23,834 nt of DNA from Bacteroidota bacterium (GTDB lineage: Bacteria > Spirochaetota > Spirochaetia > JABMQR01). Numbering within the stretch: the stretch's first letter is position 1; every line of letters begins with the position of its first letter. The position numbers and the translations under genes are program-made. Location: NCBI GenBank assembly GCA_013202335.1, contig JABMQR010000147.1, forward strand, positions 1 through 23,834. The letters run 5' to 3'. This document shows positions 6,578-14,111 of the stretch, piece after piece. The notes under the pieces were generated by a model. That model saw nothing but the letters and a program-made list of their open reading frames with translations. It was not told the DNA's origin and searched no databases.

Positions 6578-6752
6578 GACCTGCAGTGTTCGGGAGAAAT
6601 ACAAGTCTCTTGGGTCAACCTTATTAGAAGGGACTTCATTTTTTTGCTGTTGAATTGCTCCAACTTTGTTGGAACACGATGCAGTGAATAGAAGACCCAC
6701 CTGGACAAACGAAGTTCAAGAGATTAATTTTTGAGCGGCACTGCGGGTTTTT
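6578..6752 (+). ncRNA. ssrS: 6S RNA with its intrinsic terminator
   Basis: 6S RNA mimics an open promoter and traps the main RNA polymerase holoenzyme in stationary phase. The closing stem is CCTGCAGTG (6580-6588) with CACTGCGGG (6739-6747), followed by TTTTT. A second stem pairs AGTCTCTTG (6604-6612) with CAAGAGATT (6717-6725). GGGTC then pairs with GACCC, bounding the large central bubble. The apical arm ends in TCCAAC-TTT-GTTGGA (6659-6673). The 3' strand TTCAAGAGATT...GAGCGGCACTGC resembles known 6S RNAs. The length of about 175 and the place after zapA both fit. The exact 5' end is not certain. Confidence 0.88.
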
Positions 6753-6791
6753 ATATTTTTCTAAATAATACAAACAGCAGGTCGAAAATAT

Positions 6792-7925
6792 ATGAAAGTT
6801 GAAACTATGCCCAATGATCGTGTGCAGGATCCTTTAAGAAATATAATATTTATATCCCTCCCGGATGGAACTGAACGGAATATCGAAGGATTTACGATAA
6901 ACAGCAAACATCTTATCCCCGTAGAAGTACCGGAAGGACAATCTGAATGGGACATGAAAGATCTCTCCTGGGAAATGATTGTTTCAGCTATGTTGAAGAT
7001 ATTCGCATACAAACCTGATCACGAAGAGATTAAATATTACCGAAATTTTATATTTGCCGTACAACCAAATCTTGTATCAGAGCTCACAAAAACCGGAATT
7101 ATAAAAGCAGAATCAAAAAATTTTGATTTAGCAGAAGAGATCTTTCTTTCCTTAAATCATCTTGAACCCGAATCACCGGCAACACACCTTAATCTTGCAC
7201 TAGTCTATGAGGAACAAGCAGCCCTTTTCGAAAAAACCGGCAGCCCTCTTGAGGAAGAGTATATTGAAAAGGCTTTCTCTGTGTATATTGAAGGTATCCA
7301 ACTACATCCAGACTCAGCAGATTTACATTTTTATGCAGGATACTTCTTTTTAAGACATCGCAATTTAGCAAAAACACTTGAACACTTCGATATTTTTCTT
7401 ACTATTGCACCAAACGATGAAAGAAGTCCGCAAGTTAAAGAAATAATTGATAAAATAAGTGTTCAGGATAATGATGATCAACTTTTCGCTGAGGCCTTTG
7501 ACCTTATCAAGCTCGAAAAAGAATCTGAAGCGATTGCCAAAATAGATGAATTTCTTCTAAGAAATCCGACAGTTTGGAATGCATGGTTTCTCAAGGGTTG
7601 GGCTTCAAGAAGAATCAGTGATTATCAAAATGGAAAATTGGCGTTAGAAAAATGTCTTGTTTATGAAAAAAACAATGTTGACGTTTATAATGAACTGGCT
7701 ATTTGCTGTATGGAAATTAACGATTTTATAGATTCTGAAACTTATTTAAAGAAAGCATTAGCGATCGAACCAGAGAATATTAAAATCATCTCTAATTTTG
7801 GTGTTATGAATATCAAAATGGGAAACTCAGGCGAAGCACTTCGCTATTTTCAAGCTGCATTGGAATTTGATCCTGAAGATAAAGTAGCTACTCAATATAT
7901 AAAGCTCATCTCTGAAGAGGCTTAA
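6792..7925 (+). CDS. Tetratricopeptide-repeat protein
   Basis: This is a 377-residue cytoplasmic protein without signal peptide or membrane segment. Residues 1-90 are not recognised. From about residue 95 there are helical pairs of TPR type, including NFDLAEEIFLSLNHLEPESP, ADLHFYAGYFFLRHRNLAKT, VWNAWFLKGWASRRISDYQN, VDVYNELAICCMEINDFIDS and IISNFGVMNIKMGNSGEALR. Such repeats form a curved scaffold for protein partners. No partner is evident. Three bases separate its TAA from tsaE, so it is likely co-transcribed with the t6A genes. An AGGT eleven bases before the ATG is the only ribosome-binding hint. Confidence 0.85.
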   Translation: MKVETMPNDRVQDPLRNIIFISLPDGTERNIEGFTINSKHLIPVEVPEGQSEWDMKDLSWEMIVSAMLKIFAYKPDHEEIKYYRNFIFAVQPNLVSELTKTGIIKAESKNFDLAEEIFLSLNHLEPESPATHLNLALVYEEQAALFEKTGSPLEEEYIEKAFSVYIEGIQLHPDSADLHFYAGYFFLRHRNLAKTLEHFDIFLTIAPNDERSPQVKEIIDKISVQDNDDQLFAEAFDLIKLEKESEAIAKIDEFLLRNPTVWNAWFLKGWASRRISDYQNGKLALEKCLVYEKNNVDVYNELAICCMEINDFIDSETYLKKALAIEPENIKIISNFGVMNIKMGNSGEALRYFQAALEFDPEDKVATQYIKLISEEA

Positions 7926-7928
7926 CCT

Positions 7929-8360
7929 ATGCAGTCTTTTATGACCTGTTCAACAGTAACTGCAGACCAGACCCTTGATTTAGGGAAAATAATTGGAAAC
8001 AGTTGTCTTCCCGGATCAATTATCTCGCTTCGCGGTCCTTTAGGATCTGGAAAGACGGTAATTGCAAAAGGTATTGCATTGGCACTGGGCATAGAAGACC
8101 CTATTACAAGTCCAACATTCACCATAATCCAGGAGTACAACGGCAAGTTTCCGATGATCCATATGGATCTTTACCGAATTGAAAGTATTGAAGAATTTGA
8201 GATGCTGGGAGCTGAAGAATTGTTATTCAGTACTAATGTTACTATTATTGAATGGAGTGAAGTAATTGATAAATTACTCCCTGCCAATACTATTCGAGTA
8301 GAAATATCGTTAGAGAAAGACTATTCAAGATCTTTTTTAATTTCAGGAGTAACTGTTTGA
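7929..8360 (+). CDS. tsaE: tRNA t6A37 biosynthesis ATPase TsaE
   Basis: The 143-residue ATPase works with TsaB and TsaD to place threonylcarbamoyl on A37 of ANN-reading tRNAs. It has the Walker A GPLGSGKT (residues 36-43), the SPTFTIIQEY switch, the HMDLYRIES block and IEWSEVID near the C terminus, all standard for TsaE. The length is slightly under the usual ~150. It starts three bases after the TPR gene. It overlaps the tsaB start by four bases (TTGA), so translation of the two partners is coupled. Confidence 0.95.
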   Translation: MQSFMTCSTVTADQTLDLGKIIGNSCLPGSIISLRGPLGSGKTVIAKGIALALGIEDPITSPTFTIIQEYNGKFPMIHMDLYRIESIEEFEMLGAEELLFSTNVTIIEWSEVIDKLLPANTIRVEISLEKDYSRSFLISGVTV

Positions 8361-9031
8361 ATGTAATTGCTTTTGATACTGCATCTGAATATCTAGATAT
8401 CGCACTTAGTAATGAGCATGAAGTTATTGTTTCGTACAAAAAAATAGGGTTAAAACACTCTGAGTTTCTCATCCCTAATATTAATGAATTATGCAACAAA
8501 GCCCATATAATAATTCAGAATATAGATTTAATAATATGTACAAGAGGTCCAGGGTCCTTCACGGGATTAAGGGTCGGCATGTCTGCGGCAAAAGGTCTTG
8601 CTTATGGTCTGCAAATTCCCCTTGTATCAGTTCCAACTCTGGATGTCTATGCTGACTTAACTCAGAGCAAAGAAGCACTCAATGAAAAATCCAGCATTAC
8701 AATACCTGTAATTGACGCAAGAAAACAGAGATTCTACTGTGCGCTCTACTCAGGAAATTTAAAAATATCCAACTTCCTTGATATAGCTGCTGTAGATTTG
8801 TTTGATACCTATCTTCAGAACTATCAGGAGATACATTTTTCAGGTCCTGATGCAGAACTCCTGATAGCAATTTTACGTGCTGCCAGACCGGAAATTGATA
8901 ATAAGAATCTTTCTATTCATCCCGCCGGATCAATAGCAGCGAAATTGCTGGACATGGGACTTCAGTGTTTAGAAAAAAACGGACCTGATTCTGTTACGCA
9001 GGGCCCCCTCTATTTAAGAAGCAGCACTTAA
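8357..9031 (+). CDS. tsaB: tRNA t6A37 biosynthesis protein TsaB
   Basis: TsaB is the non-catalytic partner that holds TsaD in the t6A complex. The protein has 224 residues, with the family opening MNVIAFDTASEYLDIAL, the HSEFLIPNI segment, CTRGPGSFTGLRVGMSAAKG (residues 62-81) and the later PVIDARKQRFYCALY block. The start is TTG 8357 within the tsaE stop, seven bases after AGGAG, so this start is well supported. TsaD itself is not in the window. Confidence 0.94.
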   Translation: MNVIAFDTASEYLDIALSNEHEVIVSYKKIGLKHSEFLIPNINELCNKAHIIIQNIDLIICTRGPGSFTGLRVGMSAAKGLAYGLQIPLVSVPTLDVYADLTQSKEALNEKSSITIPVIDARKQRFYCALYSGNLKISNFLDIAAVDLFDTYLQNYQEIHFSGPDAELLIAILRAARPEIDNKNLSIHPAGSIAAKLLDMGLQCLEKNGPDSVTQGPLYLRSST

Positions 9032-9143
9032 AAGACAATTAATGCGATTCCACTTTACTTTTTACTCATTTATAACGATATAATATATAGTTATTTTTTT
9101 ACAATATTTAATATGATGAATAGTTAATTATACGGAGGTTCTC

Positions 9144-10097
9144 ATGAATTTGGATAAATTGGATGCTGATATAATAATAATCGGTGGCGGAGCTGCTGGA
9201 CTAACTGCTGCTCAATATGGTGCCAGAGCAAATCGTAAAACTTTACTCATTGAAGAAATGGCCCCTGGCGGACAGGCTTTGGTTATTGATGATCTTGAAA
9301 ATTATCCTGGATTTCCTGAAAAGCTCTCAGGTTTTGATTTTACACAACGTTTTACGCAGCAAGCACTAAATTTTGGTGCCGAAATACTTAATGCAACCGT
9401 AAATTCAGTTAAGAAGAAAGGTGATATTTTTATACTGAACACCTCTAAGGGTGAAAAACGTGCTTATACGGTTATTTTAGCAACAGGTGCAAAACATAGA
9501 AAATTAAGCATTCCAGGTGAGAAAGAATTTACCGGCAAAGGCGTATCATACTGTGCAACCTGTGACGGCCCTTTTTTTAGAGGAAAAAAAATGTTGGTTG
9601 TTGGTGGTGGAGATGCGGCCTGTGATGAAGCTATGTTTTTATCAAAACTCACCGATAAAGTTGTTTTAATACATAGAAGGGACCGTTTTAGAGCACAAAA
9701 ATCACTTGTGGACAGAGTTTCTCATAATAAAAATATTGAAATACGGTTAAGCCATGAACTTCTGGAAATTTTCGGCGATGCAGATGGAAGAAAAGTTTCT
9801 AAGATATCACTGCTGAATAAAGCTGCCAACTTGACGTATGAAGAAGATTTTGATGCTGTATTTATATTTGTAGGATCGATTCCTCAAACTTCTTTAGCGG
9901 TAAATGCAGAAAAAAATGAAGCTGGTTATATTATTACTGATCAGAATATGCAAACAAATGAATCTGGATTCTTTGCTGTTGGTGATGTGCGTGCTACACC
10001 TTTTAGACAGCTTGTTGTTGCCGCCGGAGAGGGTGCTGTTGCAAGTCACTGTGCAGCACACTATATTGATGGACTGGAAGGGCAGCAGTATATCTAA
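9144..10097 (+). CDS. trxB: Thioredoxin reductase
   Basis: The 317-residue flavoprotein passes electrons from NADPH to thioredoxin. It has FAD-binding IIGGGAAGL (residues 12-20) and PGGQ (41-44), the redox-active CATC (137-140), the NADPH-binding VVGGGDAACDEA (152-163) with HRRDRFRAQ, and the closing GFFAVGDVR flavin motif. The length is normal. ACGGAGG precedes the ATG by about six bases. A TATAAT at 9079-9084, in a very AT-rich 112-base gap after tsaB, is a likely -10, but no clear -35 was found. The gene is followed by glgA with its own promoter. Confidence 0.95.
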   Translation: MNLDKLDADIIIIGGGAAGLTAAQYGARANRKTLLIEEMAPGGQALVIDDLENYPGFPEKLSGFDFTQRFTQQALNFGAEILNATVNSVKKKGDIFILNTSKGEKRAYTVILATGAKHRKLSIPGEKEFTGKGVSYCATCDGPFFRGKKMLVVGGGDAACDEAMFLSKLTDKVVLIHRRDRFRAQKSLVDRVSHNKNIEIRLSHELLEIFGDADGRKVSKISLLNKAANLTYEEDFDAVFIFVGSIPQTSLAVNAEKNEAGYIITDQNMQTNESGFFAVGDVRATPFRQLVVAAGEGAVASHCAAHYIDGLEGQQYI

Positions 10098-10115
10098 AGT
10101 TTATACACCATTTGC

Positions 10116-10144
10116 TTGACGCTGATATCTATACATGCTCTAAT
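10116..10144 (+). promoter_or_regulatory. Strong promoter directly abutting glgA
   Basis: TTGACG (10116-10121), a 17-base spacer, then TGC-TCTAAT (10136-10144), combine a near-consensus -35, an extended -10 TG and a 5-of-6 -10. The glgA ATG begins only eight bases after the last -10 base, so the predicted transcript starts at or within a base of the start codon. Confidence 0.65.
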
Positions 10145-10151
10145 TATATAT

Positions 10152-11627
10152 ATGAAAATACTAATGGTTTCCAGTGAAGCAGTACCCTATGCCAAATCCG
10201 GTGGATTAGCCGATGTCGTTACGGCTTTATCCCGGGAATTGGTAATTAAAGGACATGATGTTAAAATATTAATTCCTCACTATGGGTTTATTCAAGATTC
10301 AGCTATAGAGACCCTACCCTTGAATATACATGTTAAATTTGATGCTGTTGATACAATTTTTAGGATAGCTAAAACTGTTTTACACAAAATAGAATTCCTT
10401 TTCTTACAACATCCGCTGTTTTCTGATCGTCAGGGAATCTATGGGGAGCCCGGTGCCCCTCCATTTTCAGATAACATGTACAGATTTACTCTGTTTAATT
10501 ATGCCGCTTTTGAAATTTGCAGGCACTTAAACTGGTATCCGGATGTTTTCCACTGCCATGATTGGCCAACAGGAATCCTTCCTGTTTTATTGAAAAACAG
10601 GAGAGAGAAAATATTTAAAAAAGCTGTTAGTGTTATGACAATTCACAATCTGGGTTATCAGGGGAATTTTTCTAAACATGATGTTCATTTTACAGATCTC
10701 AAAGCTGATGATCTTATTACTGCACACAGCCATATCTCCAGAAATGCAAAAGAGATTAATTTCCTTGCTTCCGGCATTCAGCATTCAGATCAAATAACCA
10801 CTGTATCTAAAACGTATGCATCCGAAATCCAAAGCCGTGAACTGGGTGCCGGACTAAGTGACTTGCTGGCAAATCGAAGCAAAGATTTGTCAGGAGTTCT
10901 AAATGGGGTTGATTATACAGAATGGAACCCGGAAAACGACCAATACTTACCCGCCCGTTACTCAGCAGGTTTTCAAAATAATAAAGAATCCCTAAAGGCA
11001 GAACTTCAAAGACACATGAAGCTTGAAGTAAATCCCGACATCCCCATAATTGGTATGGTTTCACGTTTAGCAGATCAAAAAGGATTCAGAGAGCTTTGCG
11101 GCGGGACACCTTCAGCGCTTGAGAGGATACTGCAGGATTTTCCGTTACAAGTTATTATAGTGGGAACTGGTGATCCGGCAATTGAAAATTCATTAACTGA
11201 ACTTTCTGATAATTTTAATAATTTATCAGTAACAATAACATTTAATAATTATCTGGCCCATCTGATAGAGGCAGGGTCTGATTTCTTCCTTATGCCAAGC
11301 CGATATGAACCATGTGGGCTTAATCAAATATATTCTTTACGATATGGAACGATTCCTATTGTAAGAAAAACGGGAGGTTTGGCTGATACGGTAGAACATT
11401 TTTCAGACAATTTCTCTACTGGTACCGGTATTGTATTTGAGTTAATGTCCGGTGAGGCAATTTATCATGCTGTAGAACAAGCTGATAATTTTTGGGATTC
11501 TGCACGAAATATGATACAGGAGATCCGAAGCCGTTGCATGAATATGCGGTTTGAGTGGGATTCATCAGCTTTATCATATATTGAAATATATGATAAAGCA
11601 TTATCAAAGGAGGGGCATTATGAATAA
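10152..11627 (+). CDS. glgA: Glycogen synthase (GT5, ADP-glucose)
   Basis: The enzyme lengthens alpha-1,4-glucan chains from ADP-glucose. The 491-residue protein opens MKILMVSSEAVPYAKSGGLADV, where K15-S-G-G is the substrate lysine motif (usually KTGG). It then has CHDWPTG, TIHNLGYQG, NGVDYTEWNP, the GMVSRLADQKGF start of the second Rossmann domain, and PSRYEPCGLNQIYSLRYGT with the catalytic Glu. A TTG upstream at 10116 would add 12 unrelated residues and lies inside the promoter, so ATG 10152 is chosen. No Shine-Dalgarno sequence is present, which fits a leaderless mRNA. It overlaps glgC by eight bases. Confidence 0.95.
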   Translation: MKILMVSSEAVPYAKSGGLADVVTALSRELVIKGHDVKILIPHYGFIQDSAIETLPLNIHVKFDAVDTIFRIAKTVLHKIEFLFLQHPLFSDRQGIYGEPGAPPFSDNMYRFTLFNYAAFEICRHLNWYPDVFHCHDWPTGILPVLLKNRREKIFKKAVSVMTIHNLGYQGNFSKHDVHFTDLKADDLITAHSHISRNAKEINFLASGIQHSDQITTVSKTYASEIQSRELGAGLSDLLANRSKDLSGVLNGVDYTEWNPENDQYLPARYSAGFQNNKESLKAELQRHMKLEVNPDIPIIGMVSRLADQKGFRELCGGTPSALERILQDFPLQVIIVGTGDPAIENSLTELSDNFNNLSVTITFNNYLAHLIEAGSDFFLMPSRYEPCGLNQIYSLRYGTIPIVRKTGGLADTVEHFSDNFSTGTGIVFELMSGEAIYHAVEQADNFWDSARNMIQEIRSRCMNMRFEWDSSALSYIEIYDKALSKEGHYE

Positions 11628-12912
11628 AAGAATTCTTGCAATCGTTCTTGGCGGGGGAAAAGGCACACGTTTACTTCCACTGACAAAAGACCGGGCAAAA
11701 CCTGCAGTACCCTTTGGTGGAAAGTACAGATTAGTTGATATTCCTATATCAAACTGCATCAACAGTGATATTAAAAAGATTTATATCTTAACTCAGTTTA
11801 ATTCAGCATCCCTGCATAATCATATTTCTAACACATATATCTTTGATACATTCTCTCAGGGGTTCGTAGAGATACTTGCAGCCGAACAAACACCAAAAAG
11901 TGATGATTGGTATCAGGGAACAGCAGATGCTGTCAGAAAGAACATTAAACATTTTCACGACCAGCAGCCAAAATACTACATTATTCTATCAGGTGACCAG
12001 TTATATCGAATGGATTACCGGGAAATGCTAAAAACTCATATCGAGAGCAATGCTGAAATAACCATCGCAGCAAAAGCAATATCCAGAGAAGATGCAACCG
12101 GATTAGGAATTGTAGGAACAGATTCAACCGGCCGGATAGTATCATTTCTTGAAAAACCCCCTATCGAGTTGGATATATCTGAATACAAAACACCAAAAAA
12201 TATTCTGGATGAAAACAGCAGTACGGCTCAGCAGAATAATGGTAAAGAATATCTTGCATCTATGGGTATTTATATTTTTAACGCTGATGCCATGGAAAAA
12301 GCTCTGGATAATGATAAAACCGATTTTGGAAAAGAAATTATTCCGGAAACCATAAAAGATATGAAAGTGCAGACACATATCTTTAATGATTTTTGGGAGG
12401 ATATTGGGACCATAAAATCTTTTTATGAAACAAATCTCAATCTTGCAACATTAACACCTGATTTCAATTTCTATGATGAAGAGATGCCAATATATACTCA
12501 CAGAAGGCATCTTCCGGCAACAAAAGTTAATTTTTGCACTATAAGTCAGTCTTTAACCAGTGAGGGCAGTATTATTACAAATGCCTCCATTGTTAATTCA
12601 ATTATTGGTGTCCGCACACTTATTGAATCCGGAGTAAATCTTGATGGTGTTTACTGTATGGGTTCAAGCTACTATGAATCTGATCAGGAAAAAAAGGATA
12701 ATATAAAGAATGGCATTCCAAAAATTGGAATTGGACTGGGAACTATTATTCGCAAAGCTATTATTGATCAAAATGCAAGAATTGGAGATGGTTGTCGAAT
12801 TGGTATCGATTCAATGGATAGAGTTGATGGCATTTTTGATAACTATCATATTTGTGATGGTATAATAGTAATACCTAAAAATGGAATAATTGCCGACGGT
12901 ACAGTTATTTAA
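11620..12912 (+). CDS. glgC: Glucose-1-phosphate adenylyltransferase
   Basis: The enzyme makes ADP-glucose from glucose 1-phosphate and ATP, the controlled step of glycogen synthesis. The 430-residue protein starts MNKRILAIVLGGGKGTRLLPL, has the KPAVPFGGKYRLVDIPISNC and LSGDQLYRMDY nucleotide and metal-binding blocks, FLEKP near residue 172, and the FWEDIGTI sugar-phosphate motif. A C-terminal beta-helix with hexapeptide-like repeats (ARIGDGCRIG) follows. The AAAGGAGGGG site lies within the last codons of glgA and the ATG overlaps its stop, so the pair is coupled. An upstream in-frame extension inside glgA was rejected. It ends eight bases inside the convergent Nudix gene. Confidence 0.95.
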   Translation: MNKRILAIVLGGGKGTRLLPLTKDRAKPAVPFGGKYRLVDIPISNCINSDIKKIYILTQFNSASLHNHISNTYIFDTFSQGFVEILAAEQTPKSDDWYQGTADAVRKNIKHFHDQQPKYYIILSGDQLYRMDYREMLKTHIESNAEITIAAKAISREDATGLGIVGTDSTGRIVSFLEKPPIELDISEYKTPKNILDENSSTAQQNNGKEYLASMGIYIFNADAMEKALDNDKTDFGKEIIPETIKDMKVQTHIFNDFWEDIGTIKSFYETNLNLATLTPDFNFYDEEMPIYTHRRHLPATKVNFCTISQSLTSEGSIITNASIVNSIIGVRTLIESGVNLDGVYCMGSSYYESDQEKKDNIKNGIPKIGIGLGTIIRKAIIDQNARIGDGCRIGIDSMDRVDGIFDNYHICDGIIVIPKNGIIADGTVI

Positions 12913-13330
12913 GATTTTTTTTCAAACTGGAAACGATCTGTCTGTCTGAATCAGCCATATTGGAAGATTCAAGTTCATTGATCGTTTTCCAGTCAATTTC
13001 CTGATGTTCTTCAAATAGCATCTCTTCTTCTGGAGTGTTTATAGTTATACTAAAAGCCATTAATTGATATTTTTGATCTTTATTCATAAATTCACCCACA
13101 AAAAGAGTTTTATGAACAGTAATCTCAGCTTGAAATTCTTCAAAAAACTCCCTCTTAAGTGTTTCCTCAGGGGTCTCACTTTTTCTGTTTTTCCCTCCGG
13201 GAAATTCCCAACTTTCACCTATTGAGGTGCCCGGCTTTCTTTTCGCTACAAAATAGTACTCTCCTTTACAGGCTACTCCTGCGGTTGAGATTCTTATATT
13301 ACTACTATTTTCATATAGATGTGATTTCAT
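12905..13330 (-). CDS. Nudix hydrolase, MutT-like
   Basis: This 141-residue protein belongs to the Nudix family, which cleaves nucleoside diphosphates linked to another group. Its size and the WEFPGGK start resemble MutT-type (8-oxo-dGTP) enzymes. The Nudix box runs from G46 through E52 to R60-E61-F-F-E64-E65-F-Q67. The metal-binding Glu residues are all present, but the usual Gly after EEx is Gln67. The ATG follows ACGGAG by five to six bases. It overlaps the glgC stop by eight bases on the opposite strand. The substrate is not certain. Confidence 0.85.
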   Translation of the reverse strand: MKSHLYENSSNIRISTAGVACKGEYYFVAKRKPGTSIGESWEFPGGKNRKSETPEETLKREFFEEFQAEITVHKTLFVGEFMNKDQKYQLMAFSITINTPEEEMLFEEHQEIDWKTINELESSNMADSDRQIVSSLKKNLK

Positions 13331-13400
13331 CTCAACTCCGTAAGCTGATAAAAAAAAGAATAGGGATCGATCTTAATGAGTATCTGATGGAGAACCGACG

Positions 13401-13859
13401 TTAAAGCAGAACTGCACCGGGGAAGAGAAAGTGAAACAATGCTATACCTAAAGTTGCAAAGCCAAGTATTTTTTTATTTTTATAATAGAATGACTGCACC
13501 TTACTAATTGGATCAGAATCAGCGAAAACATCATCATTTTCTGAAACATTTCCATGCTCATCATCTGATTTTTTTTGTTTCCTTGCCAAATCAAAAGTAA
13601 AGAATACTGCAAGTGCAATGAGGTTTATTGCCGGCAGAAAATCTCCAATAACAACTGGACCCGGACTTGTTGGGCTTATCAATTTCAAAATTCCAACAAC
13701 TGCAGTAAGAACAATCAATACAATGCTGAAGGTCTGATTTATTGAGTAGGTCTCTTTAATTCTCAGTAAAATATTTACCTTTTCTCCATATTCATCCGCT
13801 AACAAAACAGCGGCTCCATACAGCATAAAAACCAGGGCCAAGACATAAAACTGTATCAT
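13401..13859 (-). CDS. Small integral membrane protein of unknown function
   Basis: This is a 152-residue protein with about four hydrophobic segments: residues 3-21, 42-62, 74-92 and 130-152. The loop between the third and fourth is acidic and polar (KKSDDEHGNVSENDD). No family is recognised. GGGAG precedes the ATG by six bases. It is alone, with non-coding sequence upstream and the Nudix gene 70 bases downstream. Confidence 0.7.
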   Translation of the reverse strand: MIQFYVLALVFMLYGAAVLLADEYGEKVNILLRIKETYSINQTFSIVLIVLTAVVGILKLISPTSPGPVVIGDFLPAINLIALAVFFTFDLARKQKKSDDEHGNVSENDDVFADSDPISKVQSFYYKNKKILGFATLGIALFHFLFPGAVLL

Positions 13860-14006
13860 TTCGTTCTCCCGTTATTATTAATATAAGCTTAATCCAAAGA
13901 CCGCTACAGGTCAAGTAATATCAAATAATACTATACAATTGACATCCGCTTCACAAAAATCAAACACCTATGATCTGAAAAAGATACACAATTACTCAGA
14001 TAGAGA

Positions 14007-14102
14007 GGAGACGGGAGACTGGAAACAGAAAAGAAAAACAGAAGAAAGGAACAATTTTAAATTTCCAATCTTCCAGTTTTCTGCCTCCGGCCTCCTGTCT
14101 CC
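14007..14102. repeat. Purine-rich imperfect inverted repeat, possible REP/MITE-like element
   Basis: The left arm (14007-14032, beginning GGAGACGGGAGACTGGAAAC) and the complement of the right arm (14077-14102, beginning GGAGACAGGAGGCCGGAGGC) agree at 21 of 26 positions. The ~44-base interior folds further through GAAGA/TCTTC and GGAA/TTCC. One arm is almost pure purine and the other pure pyrimidine. The element fills the 252-base gap before the nnr 3' end. No other copy is visible here. Confidence 0.55.
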
Positions 14103-14111
14103 CCCTACCTT

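Noticed and set aside
11551..11619. A longer GlgC starting inside glgA
   Set aside because: The extra residues are unrelated to GlgC, and the AAAGGAGGGG site directs initiation at ATG 11620.
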